A DNA stretch of 64,000 nt, taken from contig OZ245894.1 in assembly GCA_965229635.1 (NCBI GenBank), positions 4,774,001-4,838,000 on the forward strand, read 5' to 3'. The notes beneath the pieces were generated by a model. It worked only from the letters and a program-made list of their open reading frames with translations, made no database searches and was not told where the DNA came from. The DNA comes from BQJU01 sp965229635. GTDB taxonomy: Bacteria > Bacteroidota > Bacteroidia > Chitinophagales > Saprospiraceae. Both the position numbers and the translations under genes were made by a program. Below, piece by piece: positions 53,124 through 61,737 of the stretch (its first letter is position 1; each line of letters begins with the position of its first letter).

Positions 53124-53148
53124 CTCCTCCCTTCTTTCTGGTCCTAGC

Positions 53149-53526
53149 TTATTTTACTTTAATGCTCTTTCGAACGACTTCGGTGAAGGAGTGCAGCTCT
53201 ACCTCGTAAGTACCGGCACCATATTGACTGAAATCCAGTTCGTAGATGGTATTGACCGGAAGGTCAAAAACATCGTCTTTCAACAACACCTTGCCATCCT
53301 CATTCTTGATGACGATATTGCTAAGGTTAATCTTAAGATTCTGGAAGTCAATGTAGTAGAGTTGGTTTTCCTCGTCGGCGTAAAACGACCAGTTTTCGCT
53401 AATCTCTACAGCATTGTCGGTGGAAGTAAGCAGGTTGTCTGCACTGTCGGAAGATGGTAACTGGGAGAATCCCATTTGTAAGGCACCGAGGCATAGTAAC
53501 AACGCAATGAATACTTTTCGTTGCAT
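53149..53526 (-). CDS. Secreted hypothetical protein, DUF3244-like
   Basis: 125 residues. A signal peptide (MQRKVFIALLLCLGALQMGFSQ) is followed by a single beta-sandwich-like domain (QLYYIDFQNLKINLSNIVIKNEDGKVLLKDDVFDLPVNTIYELDF ... GTYEVELHSFTEVVRKSIKVK). The end resembles the terminal strands of T9SS sorting domains and the small DUF3244 family. The similarity is only by eye. Function unknown. A 316-bp gap lies upstream. Confidence 0.62.
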   Translation of the reverse strand: MQRKVFIALLLCLGALQMGFSQLPSSDSADNLLTSTDNAVEISENWSFYADEENQLYYIDFQNLKINLSNIVIKNEDGKVLLKDDVFDLPVNTIYELDFSQYGAGTYEVELHSFTEVVRKSIKVK

Positions 53527-53842
53527 GACATTTTGATTTTGAGTATGTTACGGGATCACAATGCAAATATAGCAAATAGGTTCTATTAAAAAAACGCTTT
53601 CTTTTCAATCAACCACAAACCTATTGCTCATTTTTTTCGCCTTCCTAATTAATTATTGTAAAAAGTACAATAACCAAATAAATCGACGAGTAAAAGTACG
53701 ACGCGAAAATAAAATTTCCTTTTAGGAGCAAAAATTTTTTCAAAAAAAATGGCGGGCTTCCGACTTACATCCGACATTAATTGGGATGATCCGGCATTTT
53801 ACGAAATGAGCATTCTATCAACAATGAACGGCCAACCCAATT
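53527..53842. other. 316-bp intergenic region with an inverted repeat
   Basis: TTATTGTA (53653-53660) and TACAATAA (53666-53673) form a perfect 8-bp inverted repeat with a 5-base spacer, possibly an operator for the leftward 125-residue gene. Nothing else was recognised in this AT-rich gap. Confidence 0.45.
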
Positions 53843-54466
53843 TTATTTAGCTGACCACGATAAAACTTCAAGAATATTTTGATAAATCGGTTCCTGCAAA
53901 TCCAGCGCAGCCTTCACGGGCATCCAGATGGCCTTTTCAATATCCTCCTCGGTTTGAGGCACCAAATCGGTTTCAGGAGTGCTCATACGGTACCAGAAAG
54001 TCCTTTTTAAGACGCGCTTTCCGCTCGTCAAGCGATATGTGTGGTAAGTGTTGCCCAGGTATTCGCCCAGATCAACCTGATTCAAACCTGTTTCTTCCTG
54101 TACTTCGCGAACTGCCGCATCTTCCCGGCCCTCCCCTTTGTCAATTTTGCCTTTCGGTAAATCCCAGAATCCTCGCCTAAAGATAAACAGTGCTTCGCCA
54201 TTCGGTTGAAAGACCAACCCGCCAGCCGCCTCCAGAATCTTGTAATTAGACTCAAAGTCTCGCACCAGTTTTTCATAATCTTCACTATAGAGCGTGACGC
54301 TTTTAAATCGCGAAGACTTTTCCAGCATATCGGCGTAGCTCAACAACATTTTGGACTTCCCAGGGTAGCGCGCAACAAAGTTTTCTTCGTCTGATTTTGG
54401 TAAATCTGACAAATCTTTTGCCTCCCTAAGCGTCAAAGGAGTCTCATTTATGTAGATTTTGTACAT
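53843..54466 (-). CDS. Nudix hydrolase
   Basis: 207 residues. The Nudix box is complete: GKIDKGEGREDAAVREVQEETGL fits Gx5Ex7REUxEExGU. An N-terminal ~70-residue region (INETPLTLREAKDLSDLPKSDEENFVARYPGKSKMLLSYADMLEK) is additional to the core fold and may be regulatory. It would hydrolyse a nucleoside diphosphate linked to another moiety; the substrate is unknown. It diverges from pyrE with only 43 bp between the start codons. Confidence 0.9.
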   Translation of the reverse strand: MYKIYINETPLTLREAKDLSDLPKSDEENFVARYPGKSKMLLSYADMLEKSSRFKSVTLYSEDYEKLVRDFESNYKILEAAGGLVFQPNGEALFIFRRGFWDLPKGKIDKGEGREDAAVREVQEETGLNQVDLGEYLGNTYHTYRLTSGKRVLKRTFWYRMSTPETDLVPQTEEDIEKAIWMPVKAALDLQEPIYQNILEVLSWSAK

Positions 54467-54509
54467 TTGCAGGCGTTTGTATTATCTGGAATCGTTTAAG
54501 TATCTAAAA

Positions 54510-55145
54510 ATGGTCATTGCAAAAGAAGTTGCAAGGAAACTCTTACAAATAAATGCAATTAAATTGAGTCCGCAAAACCCCTTCACGTGGGCCTCGGGAT
54601 TGCGTTCACCAATCTACTGTGACAATCGCATTGTGTTGTCTCACCCCGAAGTACGGACATATATTATCGATGCGTTTGTAGAAAAAAGCAAAACCTTTCC
54701 GGCATTCGACACCATCGCAGGGGTGGCTACAGCAGGCATTGCCCATGGGGCATTGATTGCCGCCAAAATGGACTTACCAATGGTCTACGTACGTTCAAAG
54801 CCCAAAGGCCACGGCCGGCAAAATCAGATCGAAGGAGATCTTAAACCCGGTGCTAAAACCCTGGTTGTTGAAGACCTGATCTCTACCGGTGGCAGTGTTT
54901 TGGGTGCAGTAGAAGTGCTGCGTGAAAATGGCGCAGAAGTTAGCGGAGTGGTGGCCATCTTCAGCTATGGCTTTCCGCAGGCTAAGGCCGCATTTGAGAA
55001 AGCCAACTGCCCATATCTAACCTTAAGCGAATACAGTATTTTGTTGGAAGAAGCTATTCAGAGTACCTACATTTCACTGGATGAAATGGGAAAATTGCAG
55101 GAATGGCAGAACGACCCAAAGGCATGGAGCCAGCAGTTTGATTGA
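54510..55145 (+). CDS. pyrE: Orotate phosphoribosyltransferase
   Basis: 211 residues from the ATG at 54510 (MVIAKEVARKLLQINAIKLSPQNPFTWASGLRSPIYCDNR), the usual PyrE start. The upstream in-frame Met at 54459 would overlap the divergent Nudix gene. The PRPP-binding motif is LVVEDLISTGGSV, and VRSKPKGHGRQNQIEG is the flexible catalytic loop. It makes OMP in pyrimidine biosynthesis. Confidence 0.96.
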   Translation: MVIAKEVARKLLQINAIKLSPQNPFTWASGLRSPIYCDNRIVLSHPEVRTYIIDAFVEKSKTFPAFDTIAGVATAGIAHGALIAAKMDLPMVYVRSKPKGHGRQNQIEGDLKPGAKTLVVEDLISTGGSVLGAVEVLRENGAEVSGVVAIFSYGFPQAKAAFEKANCPYLTLSEYSILLEEAIQSTYISLDEMGKLQEWQNDPKAWSQQFD

Positions 55146-55258
55146 CTGGTCAATAAATAGCGGTTCCATTGAAGTAATCATTAGAAAGCGACGTTCTTTT
55201 TACCGATAAAATTGAAAAGGATTCCCCTCATCCATATTTAAAGAAAACTAAATTCAAA

Positions 55259-56353
55259 ATGTCAATAATCACACCATCCTCCGAAAAATTTCTCAAAAAC
55301 TATCTGAACAACCCCTCTCCCGTTGGCCATGAATCTTCTGGTCAGAAACTCTGGCTAAAGTACCTCAAACCTTATATCGACGAATGGGATATTGACAATT
55401 ATGGCACCACCTACGCGGTGATTAATCCGGGAAAAGAATATAAAGTGGTTATTGAAGGACACGCTGATGAAATTTCCTGGTTTGTTCATTATATCAACGA
55501 AGACGGTTATATCAATGTAACCCGCAACGGTGGTTCCGATCACCTGATCGCTCCTTCCAAGCGAGTGAATATTCATACCAAGAGCGGTATTGTAAAGGGA
55601 ATTTTCGGCTGGCCGGCCATCCATACGCGTCACGGCGAAAATGCGAACCTGACACCCAAAATCGATAACATCTTTATTGATGTGGGCGCCAAGGATAAAG
55701 AAGAGGTACTAAAAATGGGCATCCATGTGGGCTGTGTGATCACTTATGAAGATGAGATGCTGGTGCTTAATGACAAGTATTACGTTGGACGTGCCCTGGA
55801 CAACCGCATGGGTGGCTTTTGCATTGCAGAAGTGGCCAGAATGCTCAAAGAAAATAAAGTGGAGCTCCCCTACTCTCTTTATCTGGTCAATTCGGTTCAG
55901 GAAGAAGTGGGATTACGTGGCGCAGAAATGATCACCCAAACGATTCGTCCAAATGTTGCTCTGGTTACCGACGTAACCCACGATACCCACACACCCTTAA
56001 TCAAACCCAAAAAGCACGGTGATGTAAAGTGCGGTAAAGGTCCATCATTGACCTATGCTCCAGCCGTACATGCTAAATTACTAGATCTGATCATTGAGAC
56101 GGCAGAAGCCAATGAAATTCCGATTCAACGCGAGGTCTCTTCTCGTCGCACCGGCACCGACACGGATGCTTTTGCCTATTCAAATGGTGGTGTTCCTTCG
56201 GCCTTGATTTCTCTACCACTCAAGTATATGCACACCACCGTTGAGATGGCTCACAAGGACGACGTAGAAAATGTAATCCGATTAATTTATCAAACTTTGC
56301 TCAAGATCGAAAATGGTCATAACTTTAAATACTTTGACCAAAGTGCCGTTTAA
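55259..56353 (+). CDS. M42-family metal-dependent aminopeptidase
   Basis: 364 residues. Metal ligands are visible in VVIEGHADEISWFVHYINEDGYINV, YYVGRALDNRMGGFC, VNSVQEEVGLRGAEM and ALVTDVTHDTHTP, and a final His is likely in LKYMHTTVEMAHKDDV. M42 peptidases form large tetrahedral complexes in the cytosol that trim N-terminal residues. The UbiA-like gene starts 6 bp after the stop and may be co-transcribed. Confidence 0.93.
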   Translation: MSIITPSSEKFLKNYLNNPSPVGHESSGQKLWLKYLKPYIDEWDIDNYGTTYAVINPGKEYKVVIEGHADEISWFVHYINEDGYINVTRNGGSDHLIAPSKRVNIHTKSGIVKGIFGWPAIHTRHGENANLTPKIDNIFIDVGAKDKEEVLKMGIHVGCVITYEDEMLVLNDKYYVGRALDNRMGGFCIAEVARMLKENKVELPYSLYLVNSVQEEVGLRGAEMITQTIRPNVALVTDVTHDTHTPLIKPKKHGDVKCGKGPSLTYAPAVHAKLLDLIIETAEANEIPIQREVSSRRTGTDTDAFAYSNGGVPSALISLPLKYMHTTVEMAHKDDVENVIRLIYQTLLKIENGHNFKYFDQSAV

Positions 56354-56359
56354 TGTTTG

Positions 56360-57211
56360 ATGCGTTTGGTTCATGACCTGATAAATTTTATTTTTTACAG
56401 CAACCTCTGGATTGCTCTGGCTGCTATTGCCCTGAGCATACAAACCAGATGGTTGCTCACTCATCAAATGATTTGGACGCCCTTGTATGGCGTTATCTTT
56501 TTTGGCACCCTGTTTTTATATGCCCTTCACCGCCTCGTTGGACTCAAAAAGATGAACTTCACTGCCGGGCAAGCGCGGTTTTTCATTGTTCAAAAATTCA
56601 AATCTCATATCGCTTTGTACGCTTTACTTGGCTTGATAGGCGGACTTTTCTTTTTGATACAACTAAATCAACGATTGCTGTGGACACTGTTGCCCGTGGC
56701 CGGACTATCCCTGGCCTATGTGCTACCCATTTTTCCCTCTGGAAAACGAGGCCGCGATATCTCCTTTCTAAAAATCTTCATGATCGCCATTGCCTGGTCG
56801 TGGGTCACTGTACTGCTGCCTGCCATAGAGACCAAGATGACCTGGAGCATTGCTTTTTATCTGATGTTTGTGGAAAGAATGTTCTTCATTTTTGCCATAG
56901 CAATTCCATTCGATATCCGCGATATGCAGCTCGATCAGCGTAGTCGGGTACAGACAATACCCTCCCGTTTTGGCATAAAGGCAAGTAAAATTATGGCTGC
57001 GGTGGTACTGGTACTAATGTTGGTTATGGTTTACCTCAATTTTCGAATCGATGCCTATTCAAGCGCAACCACTCTGGCGCTGAGCTTTTCTGCCATCATT
57101 ACCTATATATTAGTCCACTTTTCCAACAAATATCAGCACGACTACTATTTCTCTGGATTGGTGGATGGAGCCATGATCTTACAATGCTTATTGGTGCTTA
57201 GCCTAAACTAG
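56360..57211 (+). CDS. UbiA-superfamily prenyltransferase-like membrane protein
   Basis: 283 residues from the ATG at 56360 (a TTG at 56357 precedes it). About seven to eight membrane helices are seen. The second Asp-rich motif FDIRDMQLDQRSRVQTIPSRFG is clear, while the first (NDxxD) motif is replaced by YALHRLVGLKKMN, so normal prenyl transfer is doubtful. It may be a family member of altered function. The convergent DUF5362-like gene overlaps its end by 14 bp. Confidence 0.75.
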   Translation: MRLVHDLINFIFYSNLWIALAAIALSIQTRWLLTHQMIWTPLYGVIFFGTLFLYALHRLVGLKKMNFTAGQARFFIVQKFKSHIALYALLGLIGGLFFLIQLNQRLLWTLLPVAGLSLAYVLPIFPSGKRGRDISFLKIFMIAIAWSWVTVLLPAIETKMTWSIAFYLMFVERMFFIFAIAIPFDIRDMQLDQRSRVQTIPSRFGIKASKIMAAVVLVLMLVMVYLNFRIDAYSSATTLALSFSAIITYILVHFSNKYQHDYYFSGLVDGAMILQCLLVLSLN

Positions 57212-57659
57212 CAAAGCCAGCGAAAAGTAAAGAACCAACCAACGCAAGCGCGTAGAAACCGAGAATAACAATAGTGTATATTCCCCAAAACTTAAACATT
57301 GATTTAAGGTTGGACAATGACGACGTGAGCGAAGTCTGATTTCCGGTGTCAATGGCCAAGATTGCCTGATTGGCAAAGCGATACAGATACAATAAAGGGA
57401 AGATAAAGATAGCCAAAATCACGAGGTAAAAAACAAGGATGGCTCCCGTGCCAACTATACCACCCGTAGTTTCCTGTAACATTAAAGCCATAAAGGAACT
57501 CATGGCAAAGATGCTAACCAACACAAGGCCCATCATTACAAAGCCGACAATTGCCAGGAATCTGGCCCATTTGGCAGTAGCTTTTAGATCATTTTTGTTC
57601 TCTTCAGTCAACTGAAGTTCCTGATTCATTTGGTCATCAATCAAATTGGAGTTTTCCAT
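57198..57659 (-). CDS. DUF5362-like small membrane protein
   Basis: 153 residues with an acidic soluble N-terminus (QELQLTEENKNDLKATAKW) and three hydrophobic segments (FLAIVGFVMMGLVLVSIFAMSSFMALM, GAILVFYLVILAIFIFPLLYLYRFA, FWGIYTIVILGFYALALVGSLLFAG). It resembles DUF5362 proteins of Bacteroidota, whose function is unknown. It overlaps the convergent UbiA-like gene by 14 bp. Confidence 0.75.
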   Translation of the reverse strand: MENSNLIDDQMNQELQLTEENKNDLKATAKWARFLAIVGFVMMGLVLVSIFAMSSFMALMLQETTGGIVGTGAILVFYLVILAIFIFPLLYLYRFANQAILAIDTGNQTSLTSSLSNLKSMFKFWGIYTIVILGFYALALVGSLLFAGFASLG

Positions 57660-57694
57660 AAGAGGTTACTTTTAATAAAAGAATAGGGTTTTGA

Positions 57695-58666
57695 TTATTC
57701 ATAAAATGTCTTGATTGCCGCCGCAACCTCACCCGGTGCTTCGATCCAACTCATATTACCGGCTTCCGCCAAATTGGTGAGTGATGCTTCGGATAGAATA
57801 GATTGCCATATCTTACCGGTATTCTTTCCATACAGCCGATCTTTTTGTCCCCAGATCACCAAAACCGGCGATTCAATCTTTGCGAAGTCTTGCCTGGAAT
57901 AGTCAAGCTGTTCCAGAGAGGGTTCAATGTATTTTTCCAGGTAAGCCAGCTGGCGATCAGGCATTTCGTTGGGGTATTTACATATTTGGGCATCCACTCC
58001 ACGTGCTTTAAACTCATCTCCTACGTACTGGGCCTTCAGAATTCCCCACCACCGCTCGCAGTACTCGAGGTCCTTCATATCCGCTTTCGCGGTCGCCAGA
58101 GCAGTTAGACTTTTTTGTACTGCTTGGGTATTTTCTGAATCAAAGGGCTGTCCCGCGTCCTGATCAACTGGCGCTGGATATGGGTTTAGCATGACCACCT
58201 TGCCCAGCTTATCCGGATGCTCCAGTCCATACAAGGCCGCGACCAGTCCGTAATATCCATGCCCAATCAAATTGAGCTGATTGAGCCTGAAATGTTGGCG
58301 AATGGTCTCCAAATCTTTCACATCATTGTTGATTCCCCCCTTCAGTTGAATGCCGTTCATCACCGTTTGAGATCTCCCACGATTTCTGGCATCATAATAA
58401 ATCAAGGTATAATTGTCTTCCAAACTCCGCAAGCCGTCATTGATATAGGTGAGATTGGGCACCACAATGGTCTGATCACCCGTTCCGGCTTTCTTGTACA
58501 TGATTAGTACACCATCGGGCGTGTGAATCGCTCCCGCCTCTACATCAATTTTGATTTTTGAAGGATCAATTGCCGGACGGCTGGGCTGTTTCTCTTTCTT
58601 GTCCTGTTGGCAGGCAAAAGCAGATAATAAAAAAATGCAAATCAGTAGTTTACGTACATCAATCAT
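57695..58666 (-). CDS. Alpha/beta-hydrolase-fold lipoprotein, apparently catalytically dead
   Basis: 323 residues. Lipoprotein signal: FLLSAFAC with Cys19. The alpha/beta hydrolase fold is clear (TLIYYDARNRGRSQ, NLIGHGYYGLVAALYGLEHPDKL, VIWGQKDRLYG). The nucleophile elbow reads G135-H136-G137-Y138-Y139-G140, so Gly replaces Ser. The usual catalytic His near the C-terminus is Asn304 (AGNMSWIEAP). The Asp of the triad (GQKDR) is kept. It is thus likely a pseudoenzyme that may bind a ligand or a partner. It diverges from a MarR-GNAT gene across a nested dyad that may regulate it. Confidence 0.85.
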   Translation of the reverse strand: MIDVRKLLICIFLLSAFACQQDKKEKQPSRPAIDPSKIKIDVEAGAIHTPDGVLIMYKKAGTGDQTIVVPNLTYINDGLRSLEDNYTLIYYDARNRGRSQTVMNGIQLKGGINNDVKDLETIRQHFRLNQLNLIGHGYYGLVAALYGLEHPDKLGKVVMLNPYPAPVDQDAGQPFDSENTQAVQKSLTALATAKADMKDLEYCERWWGILKAQYVGDEFKARGVDAQICKYPNEMPDRQLAYLEKYIEPSLEQLDYSRQDFAKIESPVLVIWGQKDRLYGKNTGKIWQSILSEASLTNLAEAGNMSWIEAPGEVAAAIKTFYE

Positions 58667-58740
58667 TTAATGGATCAGTTTTTGGTTTGCTTGGTAATGG
58701 ATAAAGATAAGAAAAACCCGAAATACTGTAGAATGGAATT

Positions 58741-58778
58741 AATTGCAAGTAACAACAATTTAGTTGTATATTGCAATT
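58741..58778. promoter_or_regulatory. Nested dyad, candidate MarR operator
   Basis: AATTGCAA (58741-58748) and TTGCAATT (58771-58778) form an outer inverted repeat, and ACAAC (58752-58756) and GTTGT (58763-58767) an inner one. Both centre on the same point (58759.5). The site lies upstream of the MarR-GNAT gene and the divergent hydrolase-like gene, so either or both could be controlled. Confidence 0.65.
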
Positions 58779-58837
58779 ATATTATTCTCAGGAGTTCTCA
58801 TGACAAAGATTTTCAATTATTTCTTAATCCAGGTCCA

Positions 58838-59752
58838 ATGCAAGATCTCATCGAAAACATCCGTCGCTATACCCGCACTATTGTTCGGGAACTAAAGGTG
58901 CTTCGTGGCACTCAACAGGGTTTTGGCGTCTCTCTTTCGCAGTGTCACTTTTTATTTGAATTGCAGCAAGCACCGGGACAAAATCTACACCAGATTTCCG
59001 AAACACTCGTTCTTGACAAGTCAACGACCAGTCGACTCAGTGCCAGCCTGGCTAAGAAGGGGTTGATCGATACAGCCGTTCCGGCACACGATCAGCGTCA
59101 GAAACACTATTGCCTGACATCGGCGGGAATAGACACCATTACAAAAAGCAATGAATGGGCCAATCATCAGGTGCAGGAGGCCTTGGAATTGCTGTCTCCC
59201 GAAGAGCAGGAAAAGGTACAAGAGGGTATGCGGCTTTACGCCAAAGCACTAGCCCGGCGAAGGCGACAAAATCACTACCAAATTCGGCCTATTCAGAAAG
59301 CAGACAATGCGATGGTGGCTCAGTTGATTCGCCAGGTAATGACAGAATTTGGAGCAGTGGGTGAAGGGTATTCGATCAACGATCCCGAAGTAGATGACAT
59401 GTACGGTACTTATCAGGGAGATAACGCTATGTTTTACGTTATTGAGGACGGTCATTCCATTCTTGGCTGCGGAGGAATTGGCCCATTGACTGATGGCTCT
59501 CCGGATACCTGCGAGCTGAAAAAAATGTATTTCTATCCTGAGTTGAGAGGTGCCGGCATGGGTAAAAAATTAATGCACCTGTGCCTGGAGAAAGCCCGGG
59601 AAATGGGATACCGCACCGTCTACCTTGAAACGATCGAGCGGATGTGGCAGGCTGTCCGGCTCTACGAGAAAGCGGGATTCAAAAAATTGCAACAGCCCTT
59701 GGGTTGTACCGGCCACTCCTCTTGCGAAAGTTATTATGCAATGGAACTGTAA
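58838..59752 (+). CDS. MarR-family regulator fused to GNAT acetyltransferase
   Basis: 304 residues from the ATG at 58838 (MQDLIENIRRYTRTIVRELKVL). The frame extends further up, but the candidate operator lies inside that stretch, so the later start is preferred. A winged-helix MarR domain (~1-140; LHQISETLVLDKSTTSRLSASLAKKGLIDTAVPAHDQRQKHYCLTSAG) is followed by a GNAT domain (IRPIQKADNAMVAQLIRQVMTEFG ... CELKKMYFYPELRGAGMGKKLMHLCLEKARE) with the acetyl-CoA loop. Such fusions are known in several phyla. The target and the acetyl acceptor are unknown. Confidence 0.9.
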   Translation: MQDLIENIRRYTRTIVRELKVLRGTQQGFGVSLSQCHFLFELQQAPGQNLHQISETLVLDKSTTSRLSASLAKKGLIDTAVPAHDQRQKHYCLTSAGIDTITKSNEWANHQVQEALELLSPEEQEKVQEGMRLYAKALARRRRQNHYQIRPIQKADNAMVAQLIRQVMTEFGAVGEGYSINDPEVDDMYGTYQGDNAMFYVIEDGHSILGCGGIGPLTDGSPDTCELKKMYFYPELRGAGMGKKLMHLCLEKAREMGYRTVYLETIERMWQAVRLYEKAGFKKLQQPLGCTGHSSCESYYAMEL

Positions 59753-59759
59753 CCCTGAA

Positions 59760-60812
59760 TTATTGGTATTGTTTTTCGTAGTATTCCTGATAAGTTCCAC
59801 TGGTAATATGGTCCAGCCATTCGGTGTTTTCCAGGTACCATTCAGCAGTGAGACGAAGGCCTTCCAATGCCTGGATTTTGGGCGTCCATCCCAAATCTTG
59901 CTTGATCTTCGTCGCATCAATGGCGTAGCGCTTATCATGTCCGGGTCGATCCTTAACAAAAGTAATCAGCTTCCGTGATTCACCTTTCTCACGACCTAAA
60001 AGGTCATCCATCAGATCACAAAGCTGTTCTACAAGGTCGATGTTTTTCCACTCATTATTGCCACCGATATTATAGGTTTCCCCATTCTTGCCCTGGTGGA
60101 AAATCAAGTCAATCGCTTCAACATGATCCCCTACCCAAAGCCAGTCGCGGGTGTATTTGCCATCCCCATAAACAGGAAGCGGCTTATTATGACGAATATT
60201 ATTGATCATCAGGGGGAGCAGCTTTTCCGGGAATTGGTAGGGGCCATAGTTGTTGCTGCAATTAGACACCACAATAGGCAATCCGTAGGTGTGATGATAG
60301 GCGCGCACCAGGTGGTCGGAGCTGGCCTTGGAAGCCGAGTAAGGTGATCGAGGATCATAGGCGGTCGTTTCTACAAAATATCCCGTTTCACCCAATGAGC
60401 CGTAGACCTCATCGGTAGAAACATGGTAAAAACGCTTGCCTTGCTTGCCTTCCCATTGTTGACGGGCAGCATTCAGCAAGTTGACCGTTCCCACAATATT
60501 GGTAAAGATGAAACCCATCGGGTCAGAAATTGAGCGGTCCACATGCGACTCCGCAGCAAGGTGAATGATTCCGTCAAATTCAATATCAGAAAAAAGAGTG
60601 TTCAGGAAAGTCGTATCAGTAATGTCTCCCCTAATAAAGCTATAGTGCGGTGCACCTTCAATATCCTTAAGATTTTCGAGATTGCCGGCATAGGTCAGAT
60701 TATCGAGATTGACAATTCGGTAATCAGGGTATTTGTTTACCAACAAACGCACCAGATGCGAACCGATAAATCCAGCACCACCGGTAACCAGAATGGTTTT
60801 ATTCTCAGCCAT
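59760..60812 (-). CDS. rmlB: dTDP-glucose 4,6-dehydratase
   Basis: 350 residues. The Rossmann NAD motif is GGAGFIGSHLVR. The catalytic Tyr-x3-Lys is in YSASKASSDHLVRAYHHTYGLP, and STDEVYGSLGETGYF and HVDRSISDP are RmlB marks. It converts dTDP-glucose to 4-keto-6-deoxyglucose, for dTDP-rhamnose and related sugars of LPS or surface polysaccharide. The other rml genes are not in this window. Confidence 0.96.
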   Translation of the reverse strand: MAENKTILVTGGAGFIGSHLVRLLVNKYPDYRIVNLDNLTYAGNLENLKDIEGAPHYSFIRGDITDTTFLNTLFSDIEFDGIIHLAAESHVDRSISDPMGFIFTNIVGTVNLLNAARQQWEGKQGKRFYHVSTDEVYGSLGETGYFVETTAYDPRSPYSASKASSDHLVRAYHHTYGLPIVVSNCSNNYGPYQFPEKLLPLMINNIRHNKPLPVYGDGKYTRDWLWVGDHVEAIDLIFHQGKNGETYNIGGNNEWKNIDLVEQLCDLMDDLLGREKGESRKLITFVKDRPGHDKRYAIDATKIKQDLGWTPKIQALEGLRLTAEWYLENTEWLDHITSGTYQEYYEKQYQ

Positions 60813-60945
60813 ATTGATTTAATTCTTTAGGTCAGGTATAATTTTGCGGCACAAAAATAGCAGAAATTTACAGCGTAAAGGGAAGTTTAACAGTAAACTT
60901 TGCCAGCAGATGAAAGGTTATCTTTTTCAAATCAGGGGCAATCCG

Positions 60946-60953
60946 TACCTTTA
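60946..60953 (+). promoter_or_regulatory. Possible -7 element upstream of the OMP gene
   Basis: TACCTTTA matches TAnnTTTG at 7 of 8 places and is 26 bp before the start codon. No clear -33 box was found. Confidence 0.3.
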
Positions 60954-60978
60954 CCCCTTCATCGAATTTTAACAAGCT

Positions 60979-61737
60979 ATGAAATCATTTTTTATTTCGC
61001 TCTTCTTTATGCTGCTCCTCGGGCTCCCCTTTGCCAGTGGGCAGGACTATGTGATCAATAAAGGCAATGGCATTCTGGTCAACCTAAGTTATGGCCTGCA
61101 AATGCCGGGTGGTGACATCAAACCACGCTTTGGCAACAACTCCAATCTGGGGCTGGGCCTGGAATATATTACGGATGAAACCAACTGGATCTTTGGTTTT
61201 GAAGGCTATTTCATTTTTGGTTCTAATGTCAAGCAGGATGTCCTATCGACGCTGCGCACACCCGAGGGGTTTATCATTGGAAATGACCGCAACTATGCAG
61301 ACATTCAGCTCCGGGAAAGAGGCATTTACACCGGAGCATTGGTTGGTAAAATCATTCCCTTTTCGGAGACGCGCAAACGCTCCGGTTTGCGCATTACACT
61401 GGGCGCCGGGCTATTGCAACACAAAATCCGCATTCAGGATGATCCCAATCGTTCAGTACCGCAATTACTCGGCGACTATAAAAAGGGCTACGATCGGCTG
61501 ACCAATGGACTGGCATTTAACGAATTTATCGGCTACCAGCGCCTCAGTGAAAACAAACGACTCAATTTCTATATTGGTATTGAAATGACCCAGGGTTTTA
61601 CCCAAAATCGTCGTGATTTTAATTTTGACACACAAGCACGAGATGATGCCAAACGGCTCGATTTATTTTTTGGAATTCGTGCCGGGTGGGTACTGCCATT
61701 TTATTTCGGCCAATCCGCCGACGAGATTTACTATTGA
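60979..61737 (+). CDS. Outer-membrane beta-barrel protein upstream of waaA
   Basis: 252 residues. A signal peptide (MKSFFISLFFMLLLGLPFASGQ) leads to beta strands (VNLSYGLQMPGGDIKPRF, NSNLGLGLEYITDETNWIFGFEGYFIFG, IYTGALVGKIIPFSETRKRSGLRITLGAGLLQHKI, RLDLFFGIRAGWVLPFYF). It is specific to this group as far as I can see. The waaA start codon overlaps its TGA by one base (TGATG), so the two are translationally coupled, suggesting a link to LPS or the envelope. Confidence 0.72.
   Translation: MKSFFISLFFMLLLGLPFASGQDYVINKGNGILVNLSYGLQMPGGDIKPRFGNNSNLGLGLEYITDETNWIFGFEGYFIFGSNVKQDVLSTLRTPEGFIIGNDRNYADIQLRERGIYTGALVGKIIPFSETRKRSGLRITLGAGLLQHKIRIQDDPNRSVPQLLGDYKKGYDRLTNGLAFNEFIGYQRLSENKRLNFYIGIEMTQGFTQNRRDFNFDTQARDDAKRLDLFFGIRAGWVLPFYFGQSADEIYY

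Noticed and set aside
53105..53145. GGGAGCTAGCTCC hairpin between two convergent genes as a terminator
   Set aside because: It spans the stop codon of the plus-strand gene and lacks a T-run directly after the stem.
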